Positions 1 through 10,507 of a stretch of DNA of 64,000 nt are shown here, piece by piece. Positions within the stretch are counted from its first letter, which is position 1, and the number at the start of each line of letters is the position of its first letter. Under the pieces are notes generated by a model. That model searched no databases. It had not been told where the DNA came from and saw nothing but the letters and a program-made list of their open reading frames with translations. The position numbers were made by a program, and so were the translations under genes. Source of the stretch: Caprella mutica (lineage: Eukaryota; Arthropoda; Malacostraca; Amphipoda; Caprellidae); contig CANNZV010003182.1 in the NCBI GenBank assembly GCA_947561585.1, positions 1-64,000 of the forward strand, given 5' to 3'.

Positions 1-640
1 GCAATTGCACAGCAGACTCACGGCAATTGCACAGCTGACTCACGGCAATTGCACAGCTGACTCACGGCAATTGCACAGCTGACTCACGGCAATTGCACAG
101 CTGACTCACGGCAATTGCACAGCAGACTCACGGCAATTGCACAGCAGACTCACGGCAATTGCACAGCAGACTCACGGCAATTGCACAGCAGACTCACGGC
201 AAATGCACAGCAGACTCACGGCAATTGCACAGCAGACTCACGGCAATTGCACAGCAGACTCACGGCAATTGCACAGCTGACTCACGGCAATTGCACAGCT
301 GACTCACGGCAATTGCACAGCTGACTCACGGCAATTGCACAGCTGACTCACGGCAATTGCACAGCAGACTCACGGCAAATGCACAGCAGACTCACGGCAA
401 AATGCACAGCAGACTCACGGCAATTGAACAGCAGACTCACGGCAATTGAACAGCAGACTCACGGCAATTGAACAGCAGACTCACGGCAATTCCACAGCAG
501 ACTCACGGCAATTGCACAGCAGACTCACGGCAATTGCACAGCAGACTCATGGCAATTGCAGAGCAGACTCACGGCAATTGCACAGCAGACTCACGGCAAT
601 TGCACAGCAGACTCATGACAATTGCACAGCAGATTTGGGT
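1..640. repeat. 22-bp minisatellite, about 29 copies, cut by window edge
   Basis: Tandem 22-bp units built on GCAATTGCACAGC followed by A/T GACTCACG run from the first base to about 640, with single-base variants and decay at the right end. Because 22 is not a multiple of 3, all three frames give repetitive peptides of the same kind, so the open frames here are not genes. Read on the - strand each unit contains CGTGAGTCTGC, a 5' splice-site-like string. Confidence 0.95.
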
Positions 641-722
641 AGTTGCATAGAAGATTGGGGCAAGATTCACGGCAGTTGCATAGCATATCGGGGTTAGATT
701 TTCTATGCACAGTTTATACATA

Positions 723-805
723 GGGTGAACTTGCGCACTGCGCAGTTTCACATTGGGTGTACTTGTGGTGCGCAAGTACACCCAGTAAGTGCGCAAAATT
801 CACCC
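723..805. repeat. Nested inverted repeat (double hairpin)
   Basis: An inner perfect stem pairs GGGTGTACTTG (755-765) with CAAGTACACCC (773-783) around a 7-base loop. An outer stem pairs GGGTGAACTTGCGCAC (723-738) with its near complement at 789-805 (one indel). It could be a small foldback repeat or a MITE core; no target duplication is evident. Confidence 0.7.
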
Positions 806-1246
806 TGTTTATCCCCACGATCTTTGCGCACAGTTTTTCGATGATAACTTTTTTCTATTGAACTTAAAGAGTTGAAACTTGGTGTGCACCTAGATCTACC
901 CTTCATCTATCTGCACACAAAAAATCAGATTGCTGACTTCTCTAGATTTTTCGGAAAATCAAAGTATGCGGAAAATGCGCAAAGCCACCCAGGTCCGACG
1001 CTACTTTGTTCATACAAACAATGTTTATTAAAAGAATTATTTTATTTTGACAAAGCTCCATACGGTTGAGAATAAATAGCTTATCTTTTCAAATAATTAA
1101 CATTATTTTCAGGGTGATAATCAGTAATCCTCATTCGGTCAAAATAATTACTTCCATTCGGTAAATAGTCCTACCCTGAAACATGGATTATGTAGTTAAG
1201 AATGCCGGAAATGCAGGTAAATTGCGACAGAAACTAACCTCGGCCT

Positions 1247-1378
1247 TTAACCTCAGAAACACAATTAACCTCAGAAACACAATTAATCACAGAAACACAA
1301 TTAACCACAGAAACACAATTAACCACAGAAACACAATTAACCTCAGAAACACAATTAACCTCAGAAACACAATTAACC
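1247..1378. repeat. 18-bp minisatellite (about 7 copies)
   Basis: Tandem units of CAGAAACACAATTAACCT with a C/A variant (CCTCAG versus CCACAG or TCACAG). The unit is six codons long, so it keeps a frame open; the 108-aa frame over it is a repeat artefact. The remaining bases between 806 and 2769 hold no gene that I can support. Confidence 0.9.
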
Positions 1379-2769
1379 CTATAGCGAGCCACTTTTTTTT
1401 TGTTTTTCTGACTTTGAATAAAATATTTGATATCTTAATTTTGAGTTTAGACATCAGTGAGGATATGTATAAAAATCAATTTGATGAGAATTTTTTTTTC
1501 AATTTATAAAAAAAATTGAAGTGATGGCCAGTTGGTCCCATGGGACTACTATATGAAAGGAGACACAAGTGTCCACCTGGTAGCTAAAGGGTTAAACATC
1601 ATCAAATTTTTTATTAAATTAACAAATCATCTTTAAAAAACTTTTCAATTTGCAACATTTAAATATAAAATTGGTTAAGCAGGTTTTAGAGACTTTCTCT
1701 TTCATGAGATCTAAGAATTAAAAGGCCGCAATTAACCCATGCAACCCTATTCTCTTCCAAGATTTCAACTACAGTCTAGGTGTCTACCTAGACTACCTAC
1801 AAGACAGTAGCCACAAGGTCTTAGATTATAACTTAGGCTAACAGATGAATTTTAGAGGCTAAATGCTGTGGATTATACAGTTCCCCTTTATTTATTACTG
1901 TATTTTGAGGTTTGCTAGACTCCAACAGAGTAATTAATTCATCAGAAAGGAGTTTAAAAGACCACTTTTTCAAAAGTGGCTATTCATTTTCTTCTTAGAT
2001 TTTTGTGTTTGCCCTCTGTCATTAAGCAATCATGTAGTGTGCAGTACAACAAAACTAGCGGATACATAAAAACTACATTATATGATGATATTGAATGAGA
2101 GATTGCGTCATACTAATTAATATTAGAAATAAATTATGCAAGTGAAAGAAAATTATTTTATTATTTAGATTAACTATTGCCTTAATTGAGTATAGCTATC
2201 TATTTGATAATAACTTACATTCTAATCAAAAAAGAGGGTGAGAAATAACATACAGAAACATCTATATATTTGTCAAATTGGGCATCAGACTATTAAGATG
2301 TCCACGGGTTACAGGTAGGCTCATAACCAGTCTGCAGGATATTGGACAATTTTAACATTTTCTGGGCAAACAATCCTTAATTTCTCCCATATTAATATTT
2401 ATTTTACTGGAAATTGAAGCCAAAATAGAGGATTTCCTAGTTCACCAGATCCTGCAGTCTGGTTCCATATCCAACAGACGTGCATCAATCGATTGATATT
2501 TGCGAAATACTGTTGACAATCGATGGCTGCGCTAATGATTGATTAATAGATTGCACAGCAATATAGATAGATATTGCAGATCAGTAAAACGCTGATGACA
2601 ACTGCATTCACGGAATAGCTTCTGACTGTTTCTTTCTGTTCCTTGTTTTAATTTCCTTCCGACGTCAGCGATAGGGCCTTTGGTTCCGAAGCAAACTTTA
2701 AACCTCTACTACCTAAATTAATTTTACAGATTTTATTAGGTATCATTGAATACCTAAAACTGATTTGTG

Positions 2770-5700
2770 ATGGTGTTAGAGGTGAATGTAGGCAATCTCA
2801 TTGAGAGTGAACCTAATAACTCCTCTGTGATTTTCATCGGTCAACTGCCTCACATCGTCAAACTCGGATACCAAGACGTGAAGGCCAAACTTGGCAATGT
2901 TGTTACTGAAGATGTGAGTACATCAATGTGAATTTAATTATTATGGTAAGTTATGAATTATTGGTCAATACCACAACTTCAGTCATATAAGAAACAATAA
3001 TATAATAATAATTATTTTAATTTTAATTATTATCATATAGCTAGTTTTTATCATATGACTGAAGATGTGAAACTGTCCGATAATTCGTAACATCCCTAGC
3101 TACTATTGATTCTTCATTTTCTAAAATTGACTTTAATATTTAAGAATCGTGATTAGTAAAGTAACTGAATTTATATCACTTTATTATTAGACAATTTCTA
3201 TTCATAAGTCTTTTTCATAATGAATGCTACTACTTCATTAAAGTATTCTGTGAATAGCACTTCCCATGACTCGCTGATCTCTCAACTTCTTCACTATTTC
3301 AGAGGTGGAAAGGTGGAGTTGATTTGCTAGTCTCAGGCAAGTTAGATGAGGTTAGTCTTCATTACAGCTCTTGCACCATTGCAACACTCCCATCAAAGAT
3401 ATCAAGACACAATGCCCCCTCCAGACCTTTTGCCATCACCAAAATAACAAGAGTCCTGCCTAGAGATGTAAAAACTTACATTGTGGTGAGTGTTATTAGG
3501 TAGCATGTTTATTACGGTTTGATCCTGGGAATTATCTATGACTTTTCAAAGTAGTTAACGATTGATTAAGGCTTTGTAATTTTAAAACTATGTGTAACTG
3601 TTATATCTAAAAAATGCAGCTTCAACTTTATAATATATTTACTTCATATTCTTTCAATTTCGAAAGATATTCACCTTTTTTAGAGTCCAATTTGGATAAA
3701 AAAAAGTTTTACAAGATTTTGAATAGCTAAAATCTAATTTCCTTCTCTTTTGAATGATCTCTCTTTAAATTTTCTATCTTGTGTGTAAAAAGAGTTATGG
3801 CTATGTTAAAATGAATACTTTTACCGTCCAACTTATAATAATCTCTTTACTTACAATTAGCTATAGCTATGTTAGCTAATTACAATAAAAAATAGTTTTA
3901 TAGATTCACGGTAGCTACACTTAAACTCTTAAGTTATGAAATTCTGAGCTATGAAGCACTCAAGCTCAAGTACTGAAGGATTAGGAAATGAATGATAATG
4001 AAATTCACTTGAGTTATGAAGTCGCTAATTTTTATGTTTCAAATCATTTTTGTCAAGAAGCGTGTTCTCCATAGTTTTTTTAAGATTTTAATCATAGAAA
4101 ACTTTGAAGTGGCTTATAAGTTGTGAAGGAATCAATAGCTACTTCATAACTCAGAGTTTCACTGTAGTAGCTATATACATTTGTAAGAATCCTGTTAAAG
4201 TTTAATATTCCTTTTCAGTTGGTGGTGGAGAGAGAAAATGTTTTCCCGAGTGTTTGTGCCGTAGCCAGAGCTTTTCCGACCTTCAGTGAAAAGGCGAGTT
4301 ACTTTGATGGCTTGAAGAAGGAAGACATCACCATTGAAGTCATCCTAGCTGGTAAGGATAAGACTCCTCTTGGTGCAGACAATGAGAAGATGCTGAGAAA
4401 TGCAGTGGAGAGTATAAGACTCTCTGCCCGCATTGTGGACATGCCCTGCAACATGATGGACTGTGAGGACTTCCTTGCTGAGATTGTCAAGGTTGGAAAA
4501 GCTTTGAACATCACCCCTATGGTTATTAAGGGAGAGGAGTTAAAGGAGAAAGGTTTTGGGGGTATATGGGGTGTTGGAAAAGCTGCGACTGTACCTCCCG
4601 TATTTGCAGTTCTCTCTCACACTCCTGCAGGTGCAACACGTAACATTGCCTGGGTCGGCAAAGGTATCGTCTATGACACTGGTGGACTGAGCATCAAATC
4701 CAAGACAGGAATGCCTGGAATGAAGAAAGACTGTGGTGGAGCCGCTGGAATATTGGGAGCGTTCAGCCTCGCTATCAAATCTGGCTTCACTGAGAATCTC
4801 CACGCCATCTTCTGCCTGGCGGAGAACTCCGTGGGTCCCACAGCCACCAGACCTGATGACATCCACTTGATGTACAGTGGCAGAACTGTGGAGATTAACA
4901 ACACAGATGCGGAGGGACGACTCGTTCTTGCTGACGGGGTGGCTTACGCCAAAGAAGATTTGGAGTGTGACGTCATAGTGGACATGGCAACACTGACAGG
5001 AGCTCAAGCTGCTGCAACTGGAAAGTACCATGCTGGTATAGTGAGTAACTGTGGGGATATGGAGCACAGCACTGTGCTTGCTGGTGTTGCTTGTGGTGAC
5101 CTCACTCACCCTTTGCCTTTCTCCCCTGAACTTCACTTCAATGAATTCGCTTCTTATGTCGCTGATATGAAGAACTCAGTGGCGGTGAGTTCACTTTATT
5201 ATCTAAAGAAATTAAATTACATTGGTCCTCTGATATAAAATCGAAAATAAATTAAATGATATGCTATTCCACAACTTCATACTTCCATTAGGTATTATAA
5301 TATATAATTAGCTATTTTGTATCTTTAATTTCACTGGAAGATATACGCTACCAAGAAACTTTGTATAGCTACTTAGTTGTAAACTTCTCTTCTGAATTAA
5401 TTCATCTGTGATTCAATATGGCATTGGTTAGTTATCGGCTTATTAATAATTCTTGTCCCACTGACTTGCCTATTTCAGATATTGTTACTAAAATGTAATT
5501 ATCATTAGCTATAATTCCTTTAATTTTCCCAATCAGGATCGTTCTAATGCCACCTCTTCGTGTGCCGGTCTTTTCATTTACTCGCACCTTGGGTTTGATT
5601 TTCCCGGCAAGTGGCTTCACATCGACATGGCGGCTCCCGTCAGTCTTGTAAGTAACTAAAATCTTGTTAGTCCACTTTGTAGAACAAAAATATTAAACTC

Positions 5701-7377
5701 CATTGCAGAAGTAGGTAGAGTTTGAGTTTTAACCTGTAGCTAGTAGCTATGCACTCATTTAATTAACTGGTTTTGAATAAATTGCTACATGATTGTTGAC
5801 ATTATCCACAGTCTAACGGGCCCGTACACACATAGGATTTTTAAAGTCTTTCCACCAGACTTTTTTCTAAGCTCCTCCTACTTTCTAAAAGAAAATATAG
5901 GAAAAAACGATATAATTATAATTTATTTCAGTTGGTATCCATGATACCTACAGGTATTATGGATACCATCTGAAATATATAATTATTATATCGTTTTTTC
6001 TATATTCTCGTGGAAAAAGTCTGGTGGAAAGGTTAAAAACCCTACTTGTTGACGGCCTTAGCGATTATCTACAGTTGCTACATTGCCTATAGCTATTTAT
6101 ATTAACATCACATTGAAATTCAAGAAATAATTCACAGTGTCCCTTTAACCTATCTTCAGAACTCTCGATTCAATTCAAAAATTCCTTTCTGCTACAAATC
6201 TCAAAAAAAAAATAACATATTAATGAAAGCTATTGAAAAATTAGTCTGGCAATATATTTATATCCTCATTAACCTTGGATTTCTTTCTCTATCTTACGTA
6301 CGACAATTTAGCACTTACTATCAGAGTCATGACTCATGACGTTATTGTTTGCCCTTTCAACAGACTGACGCCAAAAAAAAATTCCGTGACTCTATATATA
6401 CAGTAGAACTCCTGTATAGTGAATGAGTTTGGATCTACCCCGTATAGTGAACAAATTTTATTTAATATGCCTTAAAATAGCTATCAGTATTATAAAGCTG
6501 ACACTATAAAGGAGTCTGTTCAATTAGTTCATTCACTATAGAGGTGTTCTACTGTACCTATTTACTCCTTTCCCACTATATGGGGTAAATCGTAACTCAT
6601 TCACTATAGAGGAGTTCAACTGTAGCTATTTACTTCTTTCCCACTATATGGGGTAAATCGTAACTCATTCACTATAGAGGAGTTCAACTGTAGCTATTTA
6701 CCTCCGTTTTCCCTTTGTAATTATCGTGTCTGTTTCAGGGTGAGAGGTCCACAGGTTACGGTGTGGCTCTCCTCAACACTCTCTTTGGTCACTACTCTAA
6801 CAACAGTCTGATGAAGGGGTACAACATACCCCCTCCACAGGAGAGAAGAAAAGAGGATGACGGTAAGTAGGAGGGGATAATATATATACAGTGTATAGAA
6901 TGTACGCAGGCTAATACATATAAGCAGGCCCTGCTTTTTTAAACTAGCTATTACAAAATCACAAGTCAGTCTTATTACCAAAAAAAGCAATAAGACTGAG
7001 GTAAGTCGCAAGTGACTGTATAATTGTTACTCCTTTATTATACTTTTCATTTTCTATGAGTTATGATGAAAGAAAATTGTCATCTGGCATAATAAAGTTT
7101 GTTTTCCTTTTTACTTAACTAGCAGCTTCCAAAATGTTTGCAGAAATCTTACACTAATTAGTCGTTCTGAATAGTTTTGTAGCTAGATACTTTTTCCATA
7201 GTTATTTTTACTTGTATCTTCTTTAGAACATTGAAAACTTTAGAAGCTAACCGAGTTGACACTTTTCATGCAGATATAGAGAATAATAGAAATCTTACTA
7301 AAATATGCAATGTTTTTCTTTTTCCAGACGAGATGACTAACGATGTTCCGAAGAAGAAATCCAAACTCACAGTTTAA
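2770..7377 (+). CDS. NPEPL1: Probable aminopeptidase NPEPL1-like (M17 family), 6 exons
   Basis: Exons 2770-2913, 3303-3485, 4219-5184, 5537-5647, 6739-6862 and 7328-7377 join in frame with GT-AG junctions to give 525 aa, matching the roughly 523 aa of vertebrate NPEPL1. An in-frame TGA at 2761 supports the ATG at 2770. The C-terminal catalytic domain has the M17 signature NTDAEGRLVLADGV at residues 337-350, and upstream VGKGIVYDTGG, LSIK and KKDCGGAA supply the remaining lysine and aspartate positions used by leucine aminopeptidases for two-metal hydrolysis of N-terminal residues. No signal peptide or membrane segment is seen, so a cytosolic protein is expected. The long exon 3 carries most of the fold. 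The basic tail (KKKSK) resembles the KRRR tail of the human protein. NPEPL1 itself is poorly characterised biochemically, so its substrate is unknown. Confidence 0.93.
2946..3091. mobile_element. Foldback MITE, family 2, in NPEPL1 intron 1
   Basis: The ends GTAAGTTATGAATTATTGG and (reverse complement) GTTACGAATTATCGGACAG are imperfect inverted repeats, and the inner arms CTTCAGTCATAT also pair. A second copy lies at 17733-17906. It has no coding capacity. Confidence 0.6.
3908..4166. mobile_element. MITE, family 3, in NPEPL1 intron 2
   Basis: About 260 bp with inverted ends based on ACAGTGAAACTCTGAGTTATGAAG-like sequence (right end TTCATAACTCAGAGTTTCAC). The same element recurs at 49037-49312. 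It ends about 50 bp before the exon 3 acceptor. Confidence 0.6.
5816..6059. mobile_element. MITE, family 1, in NPEPL1 intron 4
   Basis: A long imperfect foldback. Both arms carry CTTTCCACCAGACTTTTT and an inner TATCCATGATACCT-like palindromic centre. Related copies lie at 17323-17542 and 61030-61161, whose outer ends read roughly GGGTCGTACACAC. Confidence 0.65.
6399..6702. mobile_element. TA-flanked MITE (family 4) plus tandem partial copies
   Basis: CAGTAGAACTCCTGTATAGT at 6401 is inverted at the right end (ACTATAGAGGTGTTCTACTG, ending 6556), with TA on both sides as expected of Tc1/mariner-mobilised MITEs. The right end is followed by two roughly 75-bp tandem derivatives (to 6702) that again end in CACTATAGAGGAGTTCAACTG. 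Position is intron 4 of the NPEPL1-like gene, just ahead of exon 5. Confidence 0.6.
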
Positions 7378-7752
7378 GGCATAACTACGAAATGCGTCTC
7401 TCAGCATCGTACAAATCACTGCCATCATTATAGCCTTTATTATACATCTAAGGCCTATTCACAGGGTTGATTTTCAACAAAAATGCAGCATAAAAAGGCT
7501 GAAGTGTTGCATAAAAAACTCCCGTGTGAAATGGGCCATAATGTGAATAATCTAACTTGCTTTCTATTTTAATAAACAGTAACTCAACGAAGTATTTTTA
7601 ATATATAGGTTTATAAATAGTAAATCAGGTTTTAAAAACATTTTATTACACATGAGTGGTGCCTAAGATTGCACATAAAACTCCCTAAGCTCTAATGCCA
7701 CGACTCAAATAGCTGTTTACTGCCTAATATATACAATGAGATCCTCTTCCTT

Positions 7753-10507
7753 TCACTCCTTCTTTGACTTGGATGACTTCTTATCGCTTAACCGCCTCTT
7801 GCACTCGAGGTGAAGATTGTTAAGATCGTAAGCAGCGCGAATGTTATCCTGAAACAAAGTCAAGTCGGGGAGACATTCAATATTGTACGATAAAACATTA
7901 TAGCGTGCATACCATAATAAATTCGTGGTAGTAACACCTTCCATATATTTTTTTTTTAAAGGTATAGCAATATACAACAAAAAATTTAATTAAATTAGAC
8001 ACCAGAAATTAGGCCTGGTTTAATTTCTGTATTTTCACTTAACTAGCTATAACCAATTAGTTTTTCCATGCATTGTCAGCTAGCTAATTGTTAAGTATGA
8101 AATGTGGAAAAATATTGATTATATAATAGCAGGAGCTAAAGGTAAAATTCTTATAGTTTACCTCAGTGAAGAAGAATTTCTGGAGTTTCTTGTTATCCAC
8201 GGTAGGTTTCCTCATGAGTAGTTTGCCATCTTTGTAGATAGCGAGAGTGGGCAGTTGTACAGACAGAGCAGAGATGTTGATGTGGTACTTTTGAGCCACG
8301 TCTGCGTACTTGCCAACGTCTATTTTGCCAAACCTCAGATTCTCCAGACCATAACTGAAAGGAGTAGTTAGCATTTAATGGAGAGAATATTAAAAACAGA
8401 AGCTTTGTCTCTCTCACAGTAGCCAGTAATTAATTTAGTAGAAAGTTTAACGTCAGCTTTGCAATCAAATAGTTACAAGGGACTCTCAAGAAGCAGTCAG
8501 AAAGGAAACTGGCTTCATGAATGAAAAGTAACCCGTCACAAAAAGCTAGTCTGTGAATACAGTCACTAAGGAATGTAATGAAAGGGACCAGCACCTGTGA
8601 CTACAAAATCAAGAAGTTATAGAAAATAAAGCCTATGAGTCTATCTAACACAAAATCTAAGACCTCGTAGTTGAAGAGCATAACTCTAGCGCTACCCTCT
8701 ACAAACTGCAATTAGCGTTAAAAAAAGGACAATACAAATTAGAATAGCTAGCCTGAAGCCTAGGGGCTCAAATACACTACAACCAGAGCGTCATTAATGT
8801 TGTTTGGTATTCGTAGTGTGTACCTACCCTAAGGGATACCACTTCCATTCATAAGACAGTTTCAGGATAGAGCAATCGACACCATTCAGGTAGCTTATTG
8901 AAAATATGGAACAGTGCTCTCAGAAATGAATAAAAAGTAATTAGGAAGGTAATACTCACTCCAAAGATAGTTTTGAGAAGACAGGCGCTAGGGCAGCACA
9001 GGGAGTAGCCCATGGAGCATAGAAAGTGATGAGCCACACAGTACCATCATTGGTGTCAAGAGCTTCATCCAAAGCCTGACACCCTTGGAAGTAAGTCACG
9101 TCTTCTGATCCCAAGTAAACAGGCTCACCAACCAACAAAAAGTGAACTGTGGAAGTGAGTGAATTAAAGATTTATATTCATGACCATATAGCTATTATAT
9201 ATAGCATTTTATTTCAAATTTAAATGTGAGGGATATCAATTTTCTGATCTGATACAGATACATGAATGAGAGGTAGATATTCAAATTTTCTATATTTATA
9301 AAATTTTGAGACAGGGAAAGAATGTTAACTAGCTATATAAAAAATAAAAGTGACCCCATACCAATTATGAGGAAGAGGTATATTATTCCCTTGGCAGGAT
9401 CTACAGAGAACCACAGTAGAACATTGCAAGCCTTGGCATAGTAAGTTGCAGTGCTGATGTACGCCACAGCTGATCTGGCTCCTATGCGTCTGGTCCTGAA
9501 TGCAATGATTACCATAAGACAGAAGAGGATATCCGACTCTCTCTGTAACATGGAAAAATATTGGATTACAAAATCTTTGTACTGTAGAAAATAGTACATC
9601 TTCTTTCATATAATAAATTAAACAAGTTGCAATGCTTCAAAATTGATAATAGCTATATAAAATATCTTAGATGTGAAGATATTTAATTTATAAAGAACGA
9701 TTATTTATTTTGAGTGGGAGATTCTGTACATCAGATAAAAAATAAAATCATTGTAACTCTGAGAAGTTATTTTTTACAAAAAATAACACCTTAAAATGAA
9801 AAAAAAATTCCACTAGCTACAGAGTACAACTGTACAAAGAAGGTGCACTATACAGAGTACAACTGTACAAAGAAGGTGCACTATACAGAGTACAACTGTA
9901 CAAAGAAGGTGCACTATACAGAGTACAACTGTACAAAGAAGGTGCACTATACAGAGTACAACTGTACAAAGAAGGTGCACTATACAGAGTACAACTGTAC
10001 AAAGAAGGTGCACTATACAGAGTACAACTGTACAAAGAAGGTGCACTATACAGAGTACAACTGTACAAAGAAGGTGCACTATACAGAGTACAACTGTACT
10101 AAGAAGGTGCACTATACAGAGTACAACTGTACTAAGAAAGTTCACTATACAGAGTAAAACTGTACTAAGAAGGTGCACTATACAGAGTACAACTGTACTA
10201 AGAAGGTGCACTATACAGAGTACAACTGTACTAAGAAGGTGCACTATACAGAGTACAACTGTACTAAGAAGGTTCACAATACAGAGTACAACTGAGTACT
10301 AACTACCAATATGTTTAGTTTATCAAGTATTTGTTTCATATTAAATTGAATAAAACTCACAGAATTGAAGACTGTAGAAGCTTCAACTGGAAATATTAAA
10401 TTGTGTAGTGGCTCAACATTCTTTGCTACAAAATAGCTTAAACTGAAGAGAATATTGAAGCTGTGGTATGGATGACATAAAGTCTTGAAATCTGTTTTAA
10501 TAGTCAT
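7753..10507 (-). CDS. TMX2: Thioredoxin-related transmembrane protein 2-like, 5 exons
   Basis: Exons (- strand) 10507-10361, 9542-9362, 9146-8960, 8354-8162 and 7848-7753 join with GT-AG sites and consistent phases to give 267 aa, somewhat shorter than vertebrate TMX2 (about 296). Exons 1-2 hold hydrophobic segments (NILFSLSYFVA, ILFCLMVIIAF, IIYLFLIIG) consistent with a membrane anchor. Exons 3-4 hold the thioredoxin-like fold: VWLITFYAPWATPCAALAP near residues 147-165, then LRFGKIDVGKYADVA and QLPTLAIYKDGK, which match the TMX2 family closely. The active site reads A-T-P-C instead of C-x-x-C; only the second cysteine (C159) is kept, as in vertebrate TMX2 (SNDC), so an ordinary dithiol oxidoreductase role is unlikely. 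The tail KSKKE fits a K-x-K-x-x ER-retrieval signal. The gene is convergent to NPEPL1-like, with stops 375 bp apart. Confidence 0.9.
8490..8730. repeat. Dispersed repeat copy (AATCTAAGACCTCGTAGTTG family)
   Basis: The stretch with AATCTAAGACCTCGTAGTTG, GCGCTACC and GGCTTCATGA motifs recurs, in parts, at 15560-15750, 23970-24155 and (CAGGATAGAGCCTCTGG part) 45720-45850 and 56885-56960. Here it lies in intron 4 of the TMX2-like gene. It looks like an old short interspersed element; no termini were resolved. Confidence 0.45.
8761..8831. mobile_element. Short MITE copy, TAGGG ends
   Basis: A 71-bp internally deleted relative of the element at 63291-63480. It starts TAGGGGCTCAAATACACTAC and ends GTAGTGTGTACCTACCCTA. 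It sits in intron 3 of the TMX2-like gene. Confidence 0.6.
9818..10296. repeat. 33-bp minisatellite in TMX2 intron 1
   Basis: About 14 tandem 33-bp units containing AGAGTACAACTGTAC, AAGAAGG and TGCACTATAC. A subset at the high-coordinate end has TACTAAG in place of TACAAAG. The 33-bp period keeps frames open on both strands, giving spurious ORFs of up to 154 codons. Each unit carries the near-palindrome GTACAACTGTAC. Confidence 0.95.

Noticed and set aside
115..697. Open frames of 60-83 codons in the first minisatellite
   Set aside because: All three frames encode the same kind of repeat peptide because the unit is 22 bp and lacks stops; no start context, splice sites or conserved domain.
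9813..10277. Long repetitive frames on both strands (up to 154 codons)
   Set aside because: They are produced by a 33-bp minisatellite inside intron 1 of the TMX2-like gene.
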